Below are positions 34,845 to 47,242 of a stretch of DNA of 64,000 nucleotides, one piece after another. The translations under genes and the position numbers were made by a program. Origin of the DNA: Mytilus californianus (lineage: Eukaryota > Mollusca > Bivalvia > Mytilida > Mytilidae); NCBI RefSeq assembly GCF_021869535.1, contig NW_026262668.1, forward strand, positions 21,085,732 to 21,149,731, in the 5' to 3' direction. Under the pieces are notes generated by a model. It did not search any database and was not told the DNA's origin. It worked only from the letters and a program-made list of their open reading frames with translations. How positions within the stretch are numbered: position 1 is the stretch's first letter; every line of letters begins with the position of its first letter.

Positions 34845-37236
34845 TTGAGCAAAATTCCAGGTCGAGATCAGAGTAAGAAAAAGAATTTAAAAATAGTAAA
34901 AAATAATGTGTGCAGTTTACTTCCTAAGTTAGACCTCATTAACAATGAACTACATGAGTATGACATTATTTGTATATCAGAATCTCATCTCGACAAGTCG
35001 ATTAATGATGACCAAATAAAATTATTTGGGTTCCATAAAACTATAAGGTTAGATTGAAATAGACATGGTGGAGGTCTTGAATTACTTTGGGTTGAAGTGA
35101 GAAATTGTAGTAATGAAACATTTTTAGTTGGTGTATTATACCGGCCTCCAAACTCAAATTCTCATATATGGGACTTATTTATTGAGTCAGTAGATAAAGC
35201 ACTTGATTGTAATTTGCCACTTTTCCATTGTGGTGATTTTAATTGCGATATGTTGTCAAACACAAGTAACTCTTTTAAAAAAAGTTACTTGACCGTTTGA
35301 ATTAAGAAAATGTTGTTTGGGAGTCTACCAACTTTACAACCCTAACTGGAACTTGTATTGATTTATGTTTGACAAATCGTAAAAACTTGATTAAATTAGT
35401 AACTGTTCTTGCTCCGATATGCAGTTCTCACTCTCCTGTTTCAGTTGAAATTTCTTTTAAAACTTTTAAACAACACTCATTTAAAACTTTTAAACAACAC
35501 TCGTTTAAAAGACAAATTCGTGATTTTAAACGTGCAGATTATGAGGGGGTTAAAAAACCAGTTGATCGAAACTGACTAGGATGATGTAGTTTTTAACTCA
35601 AATAATATAAATGATATTTATATGAACTTTGTCAAAACATTTGAAAGTACTGTCAATAAATATATACCTACTAAAAGTATTACAGTACGACCAAACGATA
35701 AACCATTTATGAACAATTTTCTTAGAAACAAGATAAGACTTCGCAATAGAATTCACCATAAAGCAAAAATTTCAAATAGTCAAGATCACTGGAAAAAAAA
35801 ATAGAGAAATTCGTAATGAAATTATCAGTTTAGTTAGAAAAGCAAAAGATGACTTTAGTGCAAACTGACATCACAACTTATTGATAAAAATATTCATCCT
35901 TGTAAATGGTGGCGTATAGCCAAGTCTGTGTCAAATTTTACAAAAAACAGAGATTCACTTCGGTTTTTAGAACACGATGGCCAAACTTTTATTCATCCAT
36001 TGGACAAATCAGAGATCCTTAACAATCATTTCGCTTATATAGCTAATATTGATACAGAACCAGAAATTCCTGATAATAACGAGCCTCCTCCATGTCATTT
36101 AAACAAATTCATCATCACTGAGAAAGAAATTTTAGACCAGTTAAAAATTTTGAATGTAGATAAACCAGCTGGACCTGAGGTATCAGTCCTAGAATTTTAA
36201 AAGCGGTTGCTAGCTTTATTTCTAAACCATTAACTAAATTATTTAATATATCTCTTTCAGTTAAACAGGTTCCATTGTTATGGAAAATTGCACATGTTCA
36301 TCCTATTTTCAAAGGAAAAGGTAGTCCACATTCAGCTCTTAACTATCGTCCAATTTCTGTTACTAGTATTGTGTGTAAGATTATGGAAAAGGTTCTTTTC
36401 AAACACTTGTATATCTATATTAGGAGTAATAACCTTTTGTCAAAGTTTCAATCTGGGAACCAACCAGGACACTCTACTCTACTGTTAACCAGTTAATTGA
36501 AATATATCATAAAATTATCAGTAATATGGATAGTGGGAGGGATGTAAGGTTTGTATTTTGTGATGTATCTAGATCTTTTGATAAAGGACTTTTATTCAAA
36601 CTGAAACAATCTGGCTTAAATGATCAGCTTTTATCTTGGATGGAAAGTTATCTTACAGATCGCCAACAAAAGGTAGTTTCAGAAGGCTTTTCATCAACTC
36701 TTAGAAGTATACATGCAGGTGTCCCTCAGGGATCAGTTTTGGGACCCTTTCTATTTCTTATTTATATAAATGATATAGTAAAGATCATTGTTAATGATAT
36801 TAGACTTTTTGCAGATGACATCTCTTTATTTGTTATAGTAGATGATGATCATTCTGTAGCAGCTGCTTCTTTGACTGATGACTTAGATGTTTTCTCAAAT
36901 TGGGCAAAATCATGGGCTGTTCAATTTAATTCAAAGAAAACAAAAAATATTGTATTTACTAGGAGGGAAAGGGAGCATCCACCTGTATTTTTGGGGATAA
37001 ATGGTGAAGAGGTTGAGAAAATAAATATTCACTGTCATCTTGGGATAACATTTCAGTCATGCGCTTCATAAAAAAGCATGTTCTCGTTTATCTGTGCTTC
37101 GACAGGTTAAACATTTATTAGACAGGAATTCACTCATACGTATTTATTATGCTTTTATTAGACCTGTATCAGAGTATGGTAATGTTGTTTGGGGAAATTG
37201 CTCCAAGCACGAGTCTGAGCTTCTTGAAAATATTCA
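34845..37236 (+). pseudogene. Jockey/CR1-like LINE ORF2, decayed
   Basis: Endonuclease pieces: IVKNNVCSLLPKLD, DIICISESHLDKS (34845-35057), FLVGVLYRPPNSNSH and HCGDFNCDML (35097-35260), and SSHSPVSVEI (~35420-35450). A linker runs 35440-36180. RT follows: HPIFKGKGSPHSALNYRPIS (~36298-36360), then the frame 36526-37071 with motif A FVFCDVSRSFDKG (Asp codon 36562-36564), AGVPQGSVLGPFLFLIYIND (motif B), and FADD (ADD at 36811-36819). The thumb RIYYAFIRP...LLENIQ ends at ~37236. A few residues are missing after FDKG compared with the usual FDKVWHKG. Several stops and frame breaks. The 3' end is replaced at 37237 by the dispersed repeat. There is no trace of ORF1. Confidence 0.75.
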
Positions 37237-37237
37237 A

Positions 37238-37512
37238 AGCGGGAGGTTTTGCTAGCCTTAAAACCAGGTTCAACCCATCATTTTTTCTTAAAATGTCCTG
37301 TACCAAGTCAGGAATATGGCAGTTGTTATCAAATAATCCGTTTATATGTATGTTGTCGTTTGTTTTTGTAGCAGTTCAGTGTTTATGTTGTTCTGTTGTT
37401 TTCCTCTTGTAGTTGATGTGTTTCCCTCGGTTTTGGTTTGTGACCCGGATTTGTTTCATTTGAATCGATTTATGACTATTGAACAGCGGTATACTACTGT
37501 TGTCTTTATTTA
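37238..37512 (+). repeat. ~275 bp dispersed repeat, full-length copy
   Basis: It begins AGCGGGAGGTTTTGCTAGCC at the LINE junction and ends GGTATACTACTGTTGTCTTTATT. Other plus-strand copies are at 39656-39877, 40985-41120, 44600-44695, 47243-47517 and 54594-54848. They share the 3' end but have different 5' starts, which is the signature of 5' truncation during reverse transcription. The first ~100 bases match the PLE 3' UTRs at 26158-26250 and 29910-30005. Confidence 0.8.
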
Positions 37513-37679
37513 GCATGTTAAACTTTTGTAGTGTACTCATGATACAGCAACTTAACGTATATGTATAAAAAAAGAAAAGGAGGCAGTATGTCAATGAGAC
37601 AAATATTCACTTGAGATTAAAGGACGTGGATTTATCTAACTGTCGATCACGAAAAGGACTTCAATAAAACATGCACAAC

Positions 37680-37815
37680 AGTGTAGCAATTGTTAGTTTT
37701 CTGTGTTGTTGTTTGTGTACTGTTTTCGTCTTTTTTGTTTTATTCCATGGCCTTGTAAGTTTTCGACTTATAAGTTTAAATGTCCCTCTGGTATCTTTTG
37801 CTTCTTTTTTATAAC
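37680..37815 (+). repeat. PLE 3' tail fragment
   Basis: TTTTCGACTTATAAGTTTAA and ATGTCCCTCTGGTATCTTTT match the 3' UTR of the minus-strand PLE (42500-42600) and the insert at 30609-30748. Confidence 0.6.
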
Positions 37816-37959
37816 TATAAATGTTAGTGACATGAAAAATATGTTTCGGCAAAATATTATTTATAAGGTTTCGAAGGATCACATGTTTAAGGTCTTTCGT
37901 CTGCTTCATGTTTAAAATTGAACATTTTCATCCAAAATATTTAGTGTTGAAGGTTATAT

Positions 37960-38290
37960 TTCTTTATAACTGTTCACTATTTTTTGAACAATTATTCATT
38001 ATTCCTATATAGCTGTTCACTATTTTGTTAAACAAATATTCACTATTTCTATATAACTGTTCTTCGTTTCTATAACTCTATTCCCTATATTTTAAACAAT
38101 TATTTACTATTTCTATATAACTGTTCACTATTTTTTAAACAATTATTCACTATTCCTATATAACTGTTCACTATTTTTAAACAATTATTCACTATTTCTA
38201 TATAACTGATCGCCATTTTCTTTTATAACTTTTCTCTATTTTTATATAACTATCCAATATTTCAATACAAACATTTTTTGTTTCTATATA
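37960..38290 (+). repeat. AT-rich tandem repeat, ~45 bp unit
   Basis: Recurring words CTATATAACTGTTCACTATTTT and AAACAATTATTCACTATT give about seven diverged units, losing register toward the end. Confidence 0.75.
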
Positions 38291-38390
38291 ACCTATTAAA
38301 ATGTAGATATAATCTTAATAAAGTTGCTATTGTTAAAGCATGACAACTAAAGCTTGGTAAGTACCGATTATCAGATTGTCCGCATATTGA

Positions 38391-38501
38391 TATTGTAAAA
38401 TATCAGCTGCGAGTCACAATATGAAGCTTTTTGTCGAGTGAGCGCAGCGAACGAGTTCAAAAAGAATTCACATTATGTCGAGCAGCTGCAATTTTACAAT
38501 A
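38391..38501. repeat. Foldback element with GAGTGAGCGCAGCGAACGAG core
   Basis: The left arm TATTGTAAAATATCAGCTGC, then CACAATATGAA, pairs with the right arm ending ATTTTACAATA (38491-38501). The arms are ~45 nt. The centre (38435-38455) is a GC-rich imperfect palindrome inside otherwise AT-rich DNA. Confidence 0.75.
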
Positions 38502-38719
38502 TAAACATGATGAAAATGAGATAATCGATTTATCGGATTGTATTTGTGTATTTTGCATGATAGAAACAAGTGTTTTTCTTTGTTTCACCAGCAAATCAAC
38601 GTTGGCTCATTCATTATGACGTCGGTGATATGTCCGGGTCAAAGTTATTAAGGCTGGGCAAACGTATTTGACGTATCAAACCCGTGATTATCAGTTTTAT
38701 TAAGAGCTGAGCAGAGTGA

Positions 38720-39655
38720 TATAGACAGTGGGAACACCGATAAAGTAGGTTATTCAATACCAAATAGAAAAATACTAAAATGAAACAAATAAAGAATTAG
38801 CAAATATGTATACAACAACCAACAATTTTACATTGTTTCAAATATGTTCTCGATATGTTGTTCTCTATTTTTTTTTTAAATTTCTCTCCTCTCCACGAAA
38901 AAGCTAACAGCCACACATTGACATAGACGAATGTTCCAATAGCAAACATGAATACCAGGAATATCATGGGTCCTTTTTAAATATTCGCCATTACCGTAGA
39001 ACCTGCAGATACAACAAGTAACTGCGAATTAACAAAAAAATGTACAGAATAAATAAGACGTGGCGTTATATCGCTGAAATAATCAAACACTAGAATGTTG
39101 AATAATGAAGGACAATCATTGGTAACTATGGTTTTCTCTTTTTTATTTGTAAAACACTGAGGATCTTACATTTTCTTACCCGAAAGGAATTGAATCATCT
39201 TATAAGAAATTTTATTTTGAGTATTTGGCACTGCTTGTATCCCAGGAATAGATTACCTTAGCTGTATTTGGCAAATATGGTTAACAAAGATATTTTTACA
39301 CCAAACTGGGTAAGGAAAGGTAATATAACCTAAAATGTAATGCATGTTCATTTTGTTATGGTCAGAAAAGCATACTCAGTCCATGATAATACTAAACGGT
39401 TTTATTTATCAAGAATAAAAACAAATATTGACAAGAATAAACATATATCTGTTATTGTAACCGTAAACAATCCATTGTGTTTCATCAATTTAAGGTATGA
39501 ATATATTTTATCAAGGCTCCAACAGCCGTGATGTAATGTTTAAATGATACATGAAAAGAGTTCAAATATCTCTTCCGGAATAACATTTGTATACAAGTAT
39601 AGTCGCCTGATCTGTAATTTTCCCGATTGTGTCCTATTTCCAACTGTTACATTTG
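38720..39655. other. Intergenic with a small hammerhead-repeat fragment
   Basis: 39239-39276 (TCCCAGGAATAGATTACCTT then AGCTGTATTTGGCAA) matches the non-ribozyme end of the hammerhead repeat. No gene seen. Confidence 0.5.
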
Positions 39656-39877
39656 TTCTTAAAACGTCCTGTACCTAGTCAGGAATATGGCAGTTGTTAT
39701 CAACTAGTCCGTTTCTATGTATGTTGACGTTTGTTTTTGTTGCATTTCAGTGTTTCTGTTGTTCCGTTGTTTCCCTCTTATAGTTGTTGTCTTTCCCTCG
39801 GTTTTGGTTTGTGACCCGGATTTGTTTTCGCTGAATCGATTTAGTACTATCGGTATACTACTGTTGCCTTTATTTAC
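39656..39877 (+). repeat. ~275 bp dispersed repeat, 5'-truncated
   Basis: Starts at the internal TTCTTAAAACGTCCTG and ends with the constant CTACTGTTGCCTTTATTTA. Confidence 0.8.
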
Positions 39878-40289
39878 CTAAGTGTAGATTTCTATATATA
39901 CCAGTATAGTCATCTGATCTGTTACTTTACCGATTGTGTCCTTTTCCCGTCTGTGACATTTTGACTAAGTGCTGATTTCTATGGGGGAGATGCATACATA
40001 GAAGAATACCCTTACCATATCGAAAGTGCAATGTTAATATTTGTTAACCACGTTATGAATATTTTGCCATTTTATTAACGTCAGTCAGAAAGAAGTCCAC
40101 TGTCATTTAATCATCTAGGAATACATCTTTCAGTTCTTGCACGTATTTCAATTAATCAAGTGATTCGAATACTGCATTTTTATTTATTGTATGCCTACAT
40201 GCCCTACGCATCTTCTATTCTACCTTAATTCTAAAGTTACCGAAATGACAAAAAAAAAACCAAGAAAAACATGGTAGCAACACTCATCA

Positions 40290-40370
40290 AAGACACCAGG
40301 CTTATAATTTTGTACGCCTGACGCGCGTTTCGTCTACAAATACTCATTAGTGATGCTCGAATAAAAAAAG
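40290..40370 (-). mobile_element. Hammerhead-bearing short repeat fragment, copy E
   Basis: Ribozyme at 40313-40356, minus strand: core CUAAUGA (G5 to A) with intact GAAA, ACGCGCGU and GUC. One essential base is lost, so it is probably inactive. Confidence 0.65.
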
Positions 40371-40984
40371 TAGCTTATGTGCTTGTATTCATGAGATGTC
40401 ACACTTTGTTTAGAATGTTTGTCATATAAATGATTATCCAAATTTGAAATAATATCTTACTTTACATTCCGATATATTATGGGAGGTAACTCTATCTGAT
40501 CTATCCGATTTTTTGCATTACTCTTTTTATTTACCTTCATTGACTATTTCAGAGAAATTTCTATATTTTTTTTTAACCGTCAAGGATTCAGATATAGCTC
40601 TTATCGTTTATGATTAAGCAATTTTTGTTCTAGTCCATGATTAAAAGAATAAAAAGAATGTACAGTGAGTATCCATTTATATAATACGAGAGACAACTCA
40701 AACTGTATAAATATCTATATTTTTGCTCTGCCATTTTCGACAGATTTATGCATGAAACGCCTTTTTGGTAAGATTTTGGTCTTTAATCTCCAAACTTTTC
40801 TCCGTATTTATCCTTCTCGACTTTCAATTGTTAAGGATGAACGTTCCAGAGGAAAAAGCGCTTCAGACGCACGGAATAAACAAAATGTCATTTTCATTCA
40901 TAATGAAAGCATGAAGAGTTACAGTAAGTATTGAATTATAATTCCGACACTCTGCAATATTGATTTTCAACGTAATTAAAACTG

Positions 40985-41120
40985 TAGTGTTCCTGTTGTT
41001 CCTTTGTTTTCCTCTTATAGTTGATGTGTTTCCCTCGGTTTTAGTTTGTAACCCGGATTTGTTTTCTCCCAATCGATATATGACTTTTGAACACCGGCAT
41101 ACTACTGTTGCCTTTATTTA
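40985..41120 (+). repeat. ~275 bp dispersed repeat, 5'-truncated
   Basis: Retains only the half from GTTCCTGTTGTTCC to ACTACTGTTGCCTTTATTTA. Confidence 0.75.
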
Positions 41121-41124
41121 TTAT

Positions 41125-42439
41125 TATTACTATTTGTTTTAACTGGAAGATTATTGTGTTTGCTACAATTTTATCATTATCCATAATAATTGGAATCTTC
41201 ACATGTTAAGTAAATATCAACATACATTAAAATTAATTGATGGCATGTTCTTGATATTTTCTTTACTGAAAAACTGTTCACAAAAGGAATGACGCTTCAT
41301 ATTAAACTAGTAAACACTTTTGACAAGTACCCTGACAAATGTAAAAAACTTGTAAACATATAATTACTCCTTTAATTTTGTTTTGCGTTAATTTAAATTC
41401 AAATTGAAGTTAAAAGCATGTCGAAATTGGTCTTTTTAATTATATTTCTCATTTATCTTTTATCTCTGAATGATCTTATGTTCTGTTCGTTTTGAAATTC
41501 GTCATACAATAAATTGTTGGCATATATACGAATGTGATACTAAATAATCGGAAAGCTTTGAAAGAATAATAACAAAAAAGGACTAAAAATAACAGCCAAA
41601 GCCTTCTTTCTCAAATCAATGCTGCTCGAGATGGCGACACAAGGGGGGGGGGTAAAAAAGTGATATTTAAACTAACAAGTAAATGACAACCTGACAACGG
41701 CTTGACAAAAAAAAAACAATGACGAAAAGACAAAGAATAGAGTACAAAACACTAGATGGAAAACTATTGACTGAACAAAACGAACCCAACCAAAACCCGG
41801 GGGTGATCTTAGGTACTATTTATTCAGAACAATGGAATAAACTGTGAATCTGAAAAAAAGGAGGTTGAAATTATCCAGAAGTTAAACGCAGAAATGAAAC
41901 TTGTGATGTCACAATGACGTCATTAAAATGTCAAAATGTACTTTCTTGGTAATCCATGACTTTTTTACAAATTGGTTTGGACAAAATAAATTTGAGCCGT
42001 GCCTTACCCAACAAGAAACTTTCCTCACATTAACAAATCAAATCAAATCAAATATTTTATTGTCGTATAAACTTTACAGTTTGTAACCAACATGTATTAA
42101 CATAATAAACATATATACATACATTAACATGATTGTCAAAAACATCTTGTTCAAAAATATATTATCATGATGACGCTTTGCTCAAATCTATATATTAATG
42201 ACAAGATTTCAACTTTGCACTAAATCGTGAGGTTAAATGGGATAAATACTTATATCTCACAGACATCTTATGAACATCTGAAAAATATTATTCCGTAGAT
42301 TCGTAGTACTTTTTGATTTCCGAATACACAGGACCGAAAAATGGCCTTATCATACCATCTCCTTTACAAAAAAAACTGAAGTGAGGCACGAACTAAGAAT
42401 CGGGTACTGGGTGGATGTTTCCCTTGTGACATGAATGTC
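41125..42439. other. Intergenic with a PLE tail fragment
   Basis: 41690-41815 (minus) resembles the PLE 3' UTR at 42560-42665 (AACGAACCCAACCAAAACCC, GGGGTGATCTTAGGT). There is a G-run at 41643-41652. At 42034-42055 an AAATC microsatellite is followed by ATTTTATTGTCGTATAAAC, a LINE-3'-end-like phrase. No gene seen. Confidence 0.5.
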
Positions 42440-44250
42440 CACCTTTTGACAGCTTAATGCATGAACCATGATTTATGTATTATTGTTTTACTGCAACACT
42501 TTAAAAGAGATGCGAAAGATACCAAAGGGACATTCAAATTCATAAGTCGAAAATAAACTGACAACACCATGACTAAAAAGAAAAAGACCAACAGACAAAC
42601 AATAGTACACAATCGAAAACTAAAGACTGAGCAACACGAACCCCGCCAAAAACTTGGGGTGATCTCAGGTGCTCCGGAAGGGTAAGCAGATTCTGCTCCA
42701 CATGTGGCACCCGTCGTGTTGCTCATGTTAGTACAAACCCGGTAATAAGTCTAACTCGGTAGGTCACTTTCGGGAAAAGGAGACGGGATTGTAGTTACGA
42801 CATTAGGAACATATCCGCTATCATCTGTGAAACGGATATTACGTAACGGTCAACCAACTCGTGATGATGTCCGTAAAATTTACGAAGGGATGATTTCAAA
42901 TTCACCACTAGGAACTCTTGGTTTAATAGCTTCCTTGTGAGCAGCAATCCTCTATCAAGGAAATCATGATAGAAAACACAAGCCCTGGAGTATCGTATCA
43001 ACTGGGAGATATATACTCCAAATGGAGGTGGTGCTGGAATGTTGCTACATAAAAATGGAAAGTTCACAATTGGGAAGCTTAACTCATCTCTTTTGTCATC
43101 AGGTTTTGTTTTCAACCGACCCTCATTGTCAATTTCTAGATGTAGGTCAAGATATGAGGCAGACTTACCTGTATCTGTTGTATCCTTTATTTCAATTTGG
43201 ACAGGATAGATGCGTTCAACATAGTCACCAAATTTTGAATTATTTAGTGAGAGAACATCATCTATGTAGCGGAAAGTAAAGTTAAAGGATACTGCTAACT
43301 TCTTTTCTTTCTTCCTAAGAAGTTCCTGTGTGAAGTCAGTCTCATCTGAAAAAAGGAACAAGTCGGCAAGAGGAGAAGCACAGTTGGTTCCCATGTGAAT
43401 GCCGATTGGTTGTTGAAAAACACGTCCTCCAAACGTAACAAATATGTTGTCAATCAAGAAATCAAGCATCTTGATAATGTATATTCAGTTTCAGAGAATT
43501 TTTTGTTAGATTCAGAGTGATTTTTTACAAAGTAGGATTAATTCCTCCCTACGACAAGATACTTGTATCTACGTTGGCCATTTTTTTAATTAAACAAAGC
43601 AGGACCAACTCTTTCAATTTGTCTATTAGTTTGGGAATGGAAAATATTTGCGTTAGGTGTAGAAAAGTCAAAGTTTTTCATACTATTGCAAGATGAAAGA
43701 GTCTTAGATTGTATGCTCTCAAAAACATCTTTGGAATTTTTTAATTTCCACATCTGATTCATGCCACCTCTAGAATAGGTAGTTTCACAACAATTTTAAA
43801 GCTCGGGTTTGATTGCTGATAAAATTGATGTTAATAATTTAGAAAGAGGTTTCGTGGAGCACTTGGAAAATCCAGCAATATACCGTTGTTTGTTAGGACA
43901 CTAATGTAGTTTAGGTATCCAATACAGTGATGGAAGATGCAATTCTTCATCTTTGGTTGAAATTCCAAAGGAACATAGAACAGACCTATGATTATCCAGG
44001 ATGTCCTCTTTAATAAGTGTCTTGGGGGTATATATTGAGTTTCGAAGTTAATTCATCTATCAAGCAGTTTATGTAATGTGATGTACACACAGAAACGATG
44101 TTGTTTGGGGCTTTATCTGCGGGAACAACAACATATATATTTGTCTTGGAGGTCGGACAAGTGTTTAGCAACATTTGGGTCTTTAAAGATTGATGTAGCA
44201 TGGGTATTAATAGACCCATTTAAGCTTTGTTTTAAAATTTGCGAGACGTA
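42440..44250 (-). pseudogene. Penelope-like element, third family: RT and 3' UTR
   Basis: The frame 42795-43469 (224 codons) holds motif B (IGIHMGTNCASPLADLFLFS), motif C FRYIDDVLSLNNSKFGDY and a thumb ending VISVSQMIADMF. Catalytic YIDD is intact, but the GIPMG motif is GIHMG. Upstream (43470-44250) decayed pieces in several frames show PADKAPNNIVSV (~44130), LYWIPKLH (~43925) and motif A NFDFSTPNANI (Leu to Pro, ~43650). The 3' UTR runs to ~42440 and contains GAGCACCTGAGATCACCCC and GTCCCTTTGGTATCTTTCGC. The latter tail recurs alone at 30609, 37680 and 41690. It is non-functional. Confidence 0.75.
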
Positions 44251-44599
44251 AATCGTCAATTTATTTTCTTTTCTTTACGTGTTTTTTTTTATTTTCATGC
44301 CTCTCTTAAATCGTAAATGCTTTTCTATAAATGTATTTTTATTAGCATCGGTAATCCGTGAAATGAGTTTGATGTTTACGAAAGATCTTTGGTAGATTCT
44401 ATTCACACCTTGGCGGGAATTTGGTGGATTTCGAGAATGACAAATGATGGCTAAACTTTTGAAATGTTAAGACGATACTAATTTTGACTAAATATGTCTA
44501 CTGTCTTTTAAATTACAAAATAATGAAAGTTTCCTTCTGTCAATAAAATGAAGATGTAGACATTCATACCATTTATATGTAATTAATTTTGTTGAAATT
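44250..44599. other. Intergenic, nothing recognised
   Basis: AT-rich, no repeat or coding signal apart from possible residual PLE 5' sequence. Confidence 0.3.
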
Positions 44600-44695
44600 G
44601 TGTGTATTCCGTCGATTTTGGTTTGTGACCCGGATTTGTTTCAGTTAAATCGATTTATGACTATTGAACAGCGGTATACTACTGTTGCCTTTATT
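44600..44695 (+). repeat. ~275 bp dispersed repeat, short 3' end copy
   Basis: Only the last ~95 bases, GTGTATTCCGTCGATTTTGG to CTACTGTTGCCTTTATT. Confidence 0.75.
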
Positions 44696-45841
44696 GATAA
44701 CGTATGATTTTACTGTTAAAAGAGTATACAACCGGGCCCGATTTTTTGGTGTTACATCTTACAAATAAAACTGAGAATGAAAATGAGGAATGTGTCAAAG
44801 AGACAACAAACCGACCAAAGAGCAGAAAACGTCTATTGAAATATTTTTGGCAAAAATTCCGCTCAAGCCAGTGCTAGGGGCCGTCTTTAACTTGCAGTGA
44901 GATAAGAGTTGTTTTGCTCCGTGTTGAAGGCCTCATTGTGATGTGAGATGAAGAACAGGAATAAAAGCCCTGTTCATTGATAACTTTCTTTGTTTTCTAT
45001 GTATTGTGTATGATTTTGTCCCATGTACATTTACTCCATATACTTTTATTTTTTATTGCTGTACATGTGCTCATTTTGTGTCATGGATGGATACCCATAT
45101 CCTTTGTTTTTCTAAAGCATTATTTTTTCATATAATTATTCAAAGCAGCTGATTTCATAGCGATTGATTAGATATTTGCTTTGCACATAAAATTATTGAT
45201 TACAAGTAAAAACTTGAATATATGATACCTGATTTTTACTTTGAACATGTTCAATAATCAAAAGTATAAATAATAAAAAAAAATTAGAAACCAAACGGCG
45301 ACAGGGAACAATTAACAATAAGAAGATATTTCATTTAGAAGCACTGACTAAGTTTCAACTTTAAACCATGCAGAACAAGACATCATTAAAAGTTAAAGTA
45401 AACATTAACACTAGAAAAATAAGAAAACGTAGTATTATTGCCAATGAGAGGACTATTTTATCAGCAGATAATATACTTTGACATTTTTTTGTATAAGGTA
45501 TGTTTTACTATTGTTTTTCCTTTAAAGGTCGGTATTACCGGTATTATTGATTAAAATACCATCAATGACCTGTTTTTATTTTCTATTCTCCTTAATGAAA
45601 ATTAAAAAAGGGAACGTTAAAGAGTACAAAACAGTAGTTCAATCTTATTCGTAGTGTGTATACTACTTAAAGAACCCCATCATGTCACGTTGCAACAAAG
45701 CAGAGGAAGGAGGATGATGAGTTATTGAAGCAAAACTGTCAAAATTGCTATATCAATATGATTAAACAAGGCAAAAAGGTCAGGTTGGATGAACAACGTT
45801 AAAACGTCGTGATATTAAAGATTATAAAATACGCAAACAAT
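44696..45841. other. Intergenic with a dispersed-repeat fragment
   Basis: 44775-44960 contains GAATGTGTCAAAGAGACAAC and GCTCCGTGTTGAAGGCC, a repeat also glimpsed at 53160-53215 (GGGGAATTTGTCAAAGAGAC). No gene seen. Confidence 0.45.
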
Positions 45842-45879
<38 letters not shown>

Positions 45880-46231
45880 AGTCTAAATTGAAAACAACGT
45901 TCAAACCTATGATTGCGTTGGATAAAAACCGCAATTTTTATACGTGTGCATGCAAACAAATTTCTTGGTAGAGGGGTCTAAATACAGCACAAACAACATT
46001 TTCCAAAAGTCCAAATGAGTGAAAAAGTATATTTTAACAAAACGCATTTGACTAGCAGGTCGAACAACTGATGTTCTTAAACACTGCTGACTGCCATTGG
46101 CGATTGCCAAATAAACGGATCACAAGATGTAACAAAGTAGATCTTATTATTAATTAATTACCAAACAGAAAACAATAAACTTGCGCAATAATCTACAATA
46201 AACTTCCGCAAGTTTATTGTTTTCTGTTTGG
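45842..46231 (+). repeat. TA-linked repeat, fourth copy, ending in a perfect 25 bp hairpin
   Basis: (TA)n at 45843-45877 is followed by the repeat body from 45879. At its end, 46161-46185 (CCAAACAGAAAACAATAAAC, then TTGCG) is repeated in perfect inverted orientation at 46207-46231, separated by 21 bases. The copy at 20441-20750 has only the left arm. The right arm abuts a PLE fragment. Confidence 0.8.
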
Positions 46232-46335
46232 AATGCTGCTGGAATGTTGCTACATAGAAATGGAAAGTTCACAATTGAGAAGTTGAAATCATCTCTTTTG
46301 TCGTAAATCTTTGTTTTCAACCGACCCTCATTTGA
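46232..46335 (-). pseudogene. PLE RT fragment
   Basis: Translates on the minus strand to SNEGRLKTKIYDKRDDFNFS then IVNFPFLCSNIPAA, matching the thumb-proximal region of the PLE at 42795-43469 (EIDNEGRLKTK...SNIPAP). The fragment begins exactly where the TA-linked repeat's hairpin arm ends. Confidence 0.75.
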
Positions 46336-46601
46336 TATCAATTGATACGTTATGTTCGTGCATGTTCACACCATACTGACTCCATATACAGGAGTGTGCT
46401 CCTTACGCAGAAACTGCTCCAACAGAGTTATGAGGAGGAAAGATTAAAAATAACACCCCGTAAATGTTATGGACACCATCACAAATTGGTGATCTATACG
46501 ATGTGTCTGTGTCTAAACTAACTAATGACATTTTACCATGTCTTAGATTGTGGTTTAACATCTATGTCGTCTGTCTGCCAAGAACCGAACGTGACCTATT
46601 T

Positions 46602-46985
46602 CCGAATATGACTGTTATACCGAGAGTGAATTTACATTGCTAAACGATGTGTCTCGGTATTTTGTACATCCAACATTCATGTATTTATTTTTGATGTTTT
46701 TGTTATGGTTTCGGTTGAATAATTTGTTTTTTTTCGTATCGTTTGTTGTCCAAATAATTATTAAATTGCCTTTAAATACCATCCTTCTTATATTCCCGAA
46801 TATAACTGTTATACTGAATGTGAATTTGCATTGCTGTGCGGCGTGTCGCGGTGTTTTGTACATCCAACATTAATGGATTTATTTTGATGTTTCTGTTATA
46901 ATTTCGGTTGGATAATCTGTTATGTCTTATCGTTTGTAGTCCAAATAATTATAGAATTGCCTTTCCATACCATCATTGTCATGAA
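46602..46985 (+). repeat. ~194 bp tandem duplication
   Basis: Unit 1 starts CCGAATATGACTGTTATAC (46602) and unit 2 starts CCGAATATAACTGTTATAC (46796). Shared words include GTTTTGTACATCCAACATT, GTCCAAATAATTAT and AATTGCCTTT. Identity is about 80-85 percent. Confidence 0.75.
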
Positions 46986-47242
46986 AATTGTTTGGATGAT
47001 TATTGTGAAAATATTTCTATAAAGTTCGAGATTGCATGTGAGTTACGTAAGCGCGTCACTGTTTTTGATATCCTGTGGTGTTTTTCGTTGACGGAATATG
47101 TTCGTTGTTGTTCTGTGGTTTGCATGTTGTGTCGACTATTATATTATTTGTATGTTCGTTTCTCTGTAATGAATGTTCTTGCGTGTGTTTGTGCTGTATT
47201 TCTGTCACGTAGTGTTTTAGCGATATTTTTTAACATTGTCAT

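Noticed and set aside
43022-43279. Plus-strand frame across the PLE at 42795-43469
   Set aside because: Antisense shadow of the RT thumb region.
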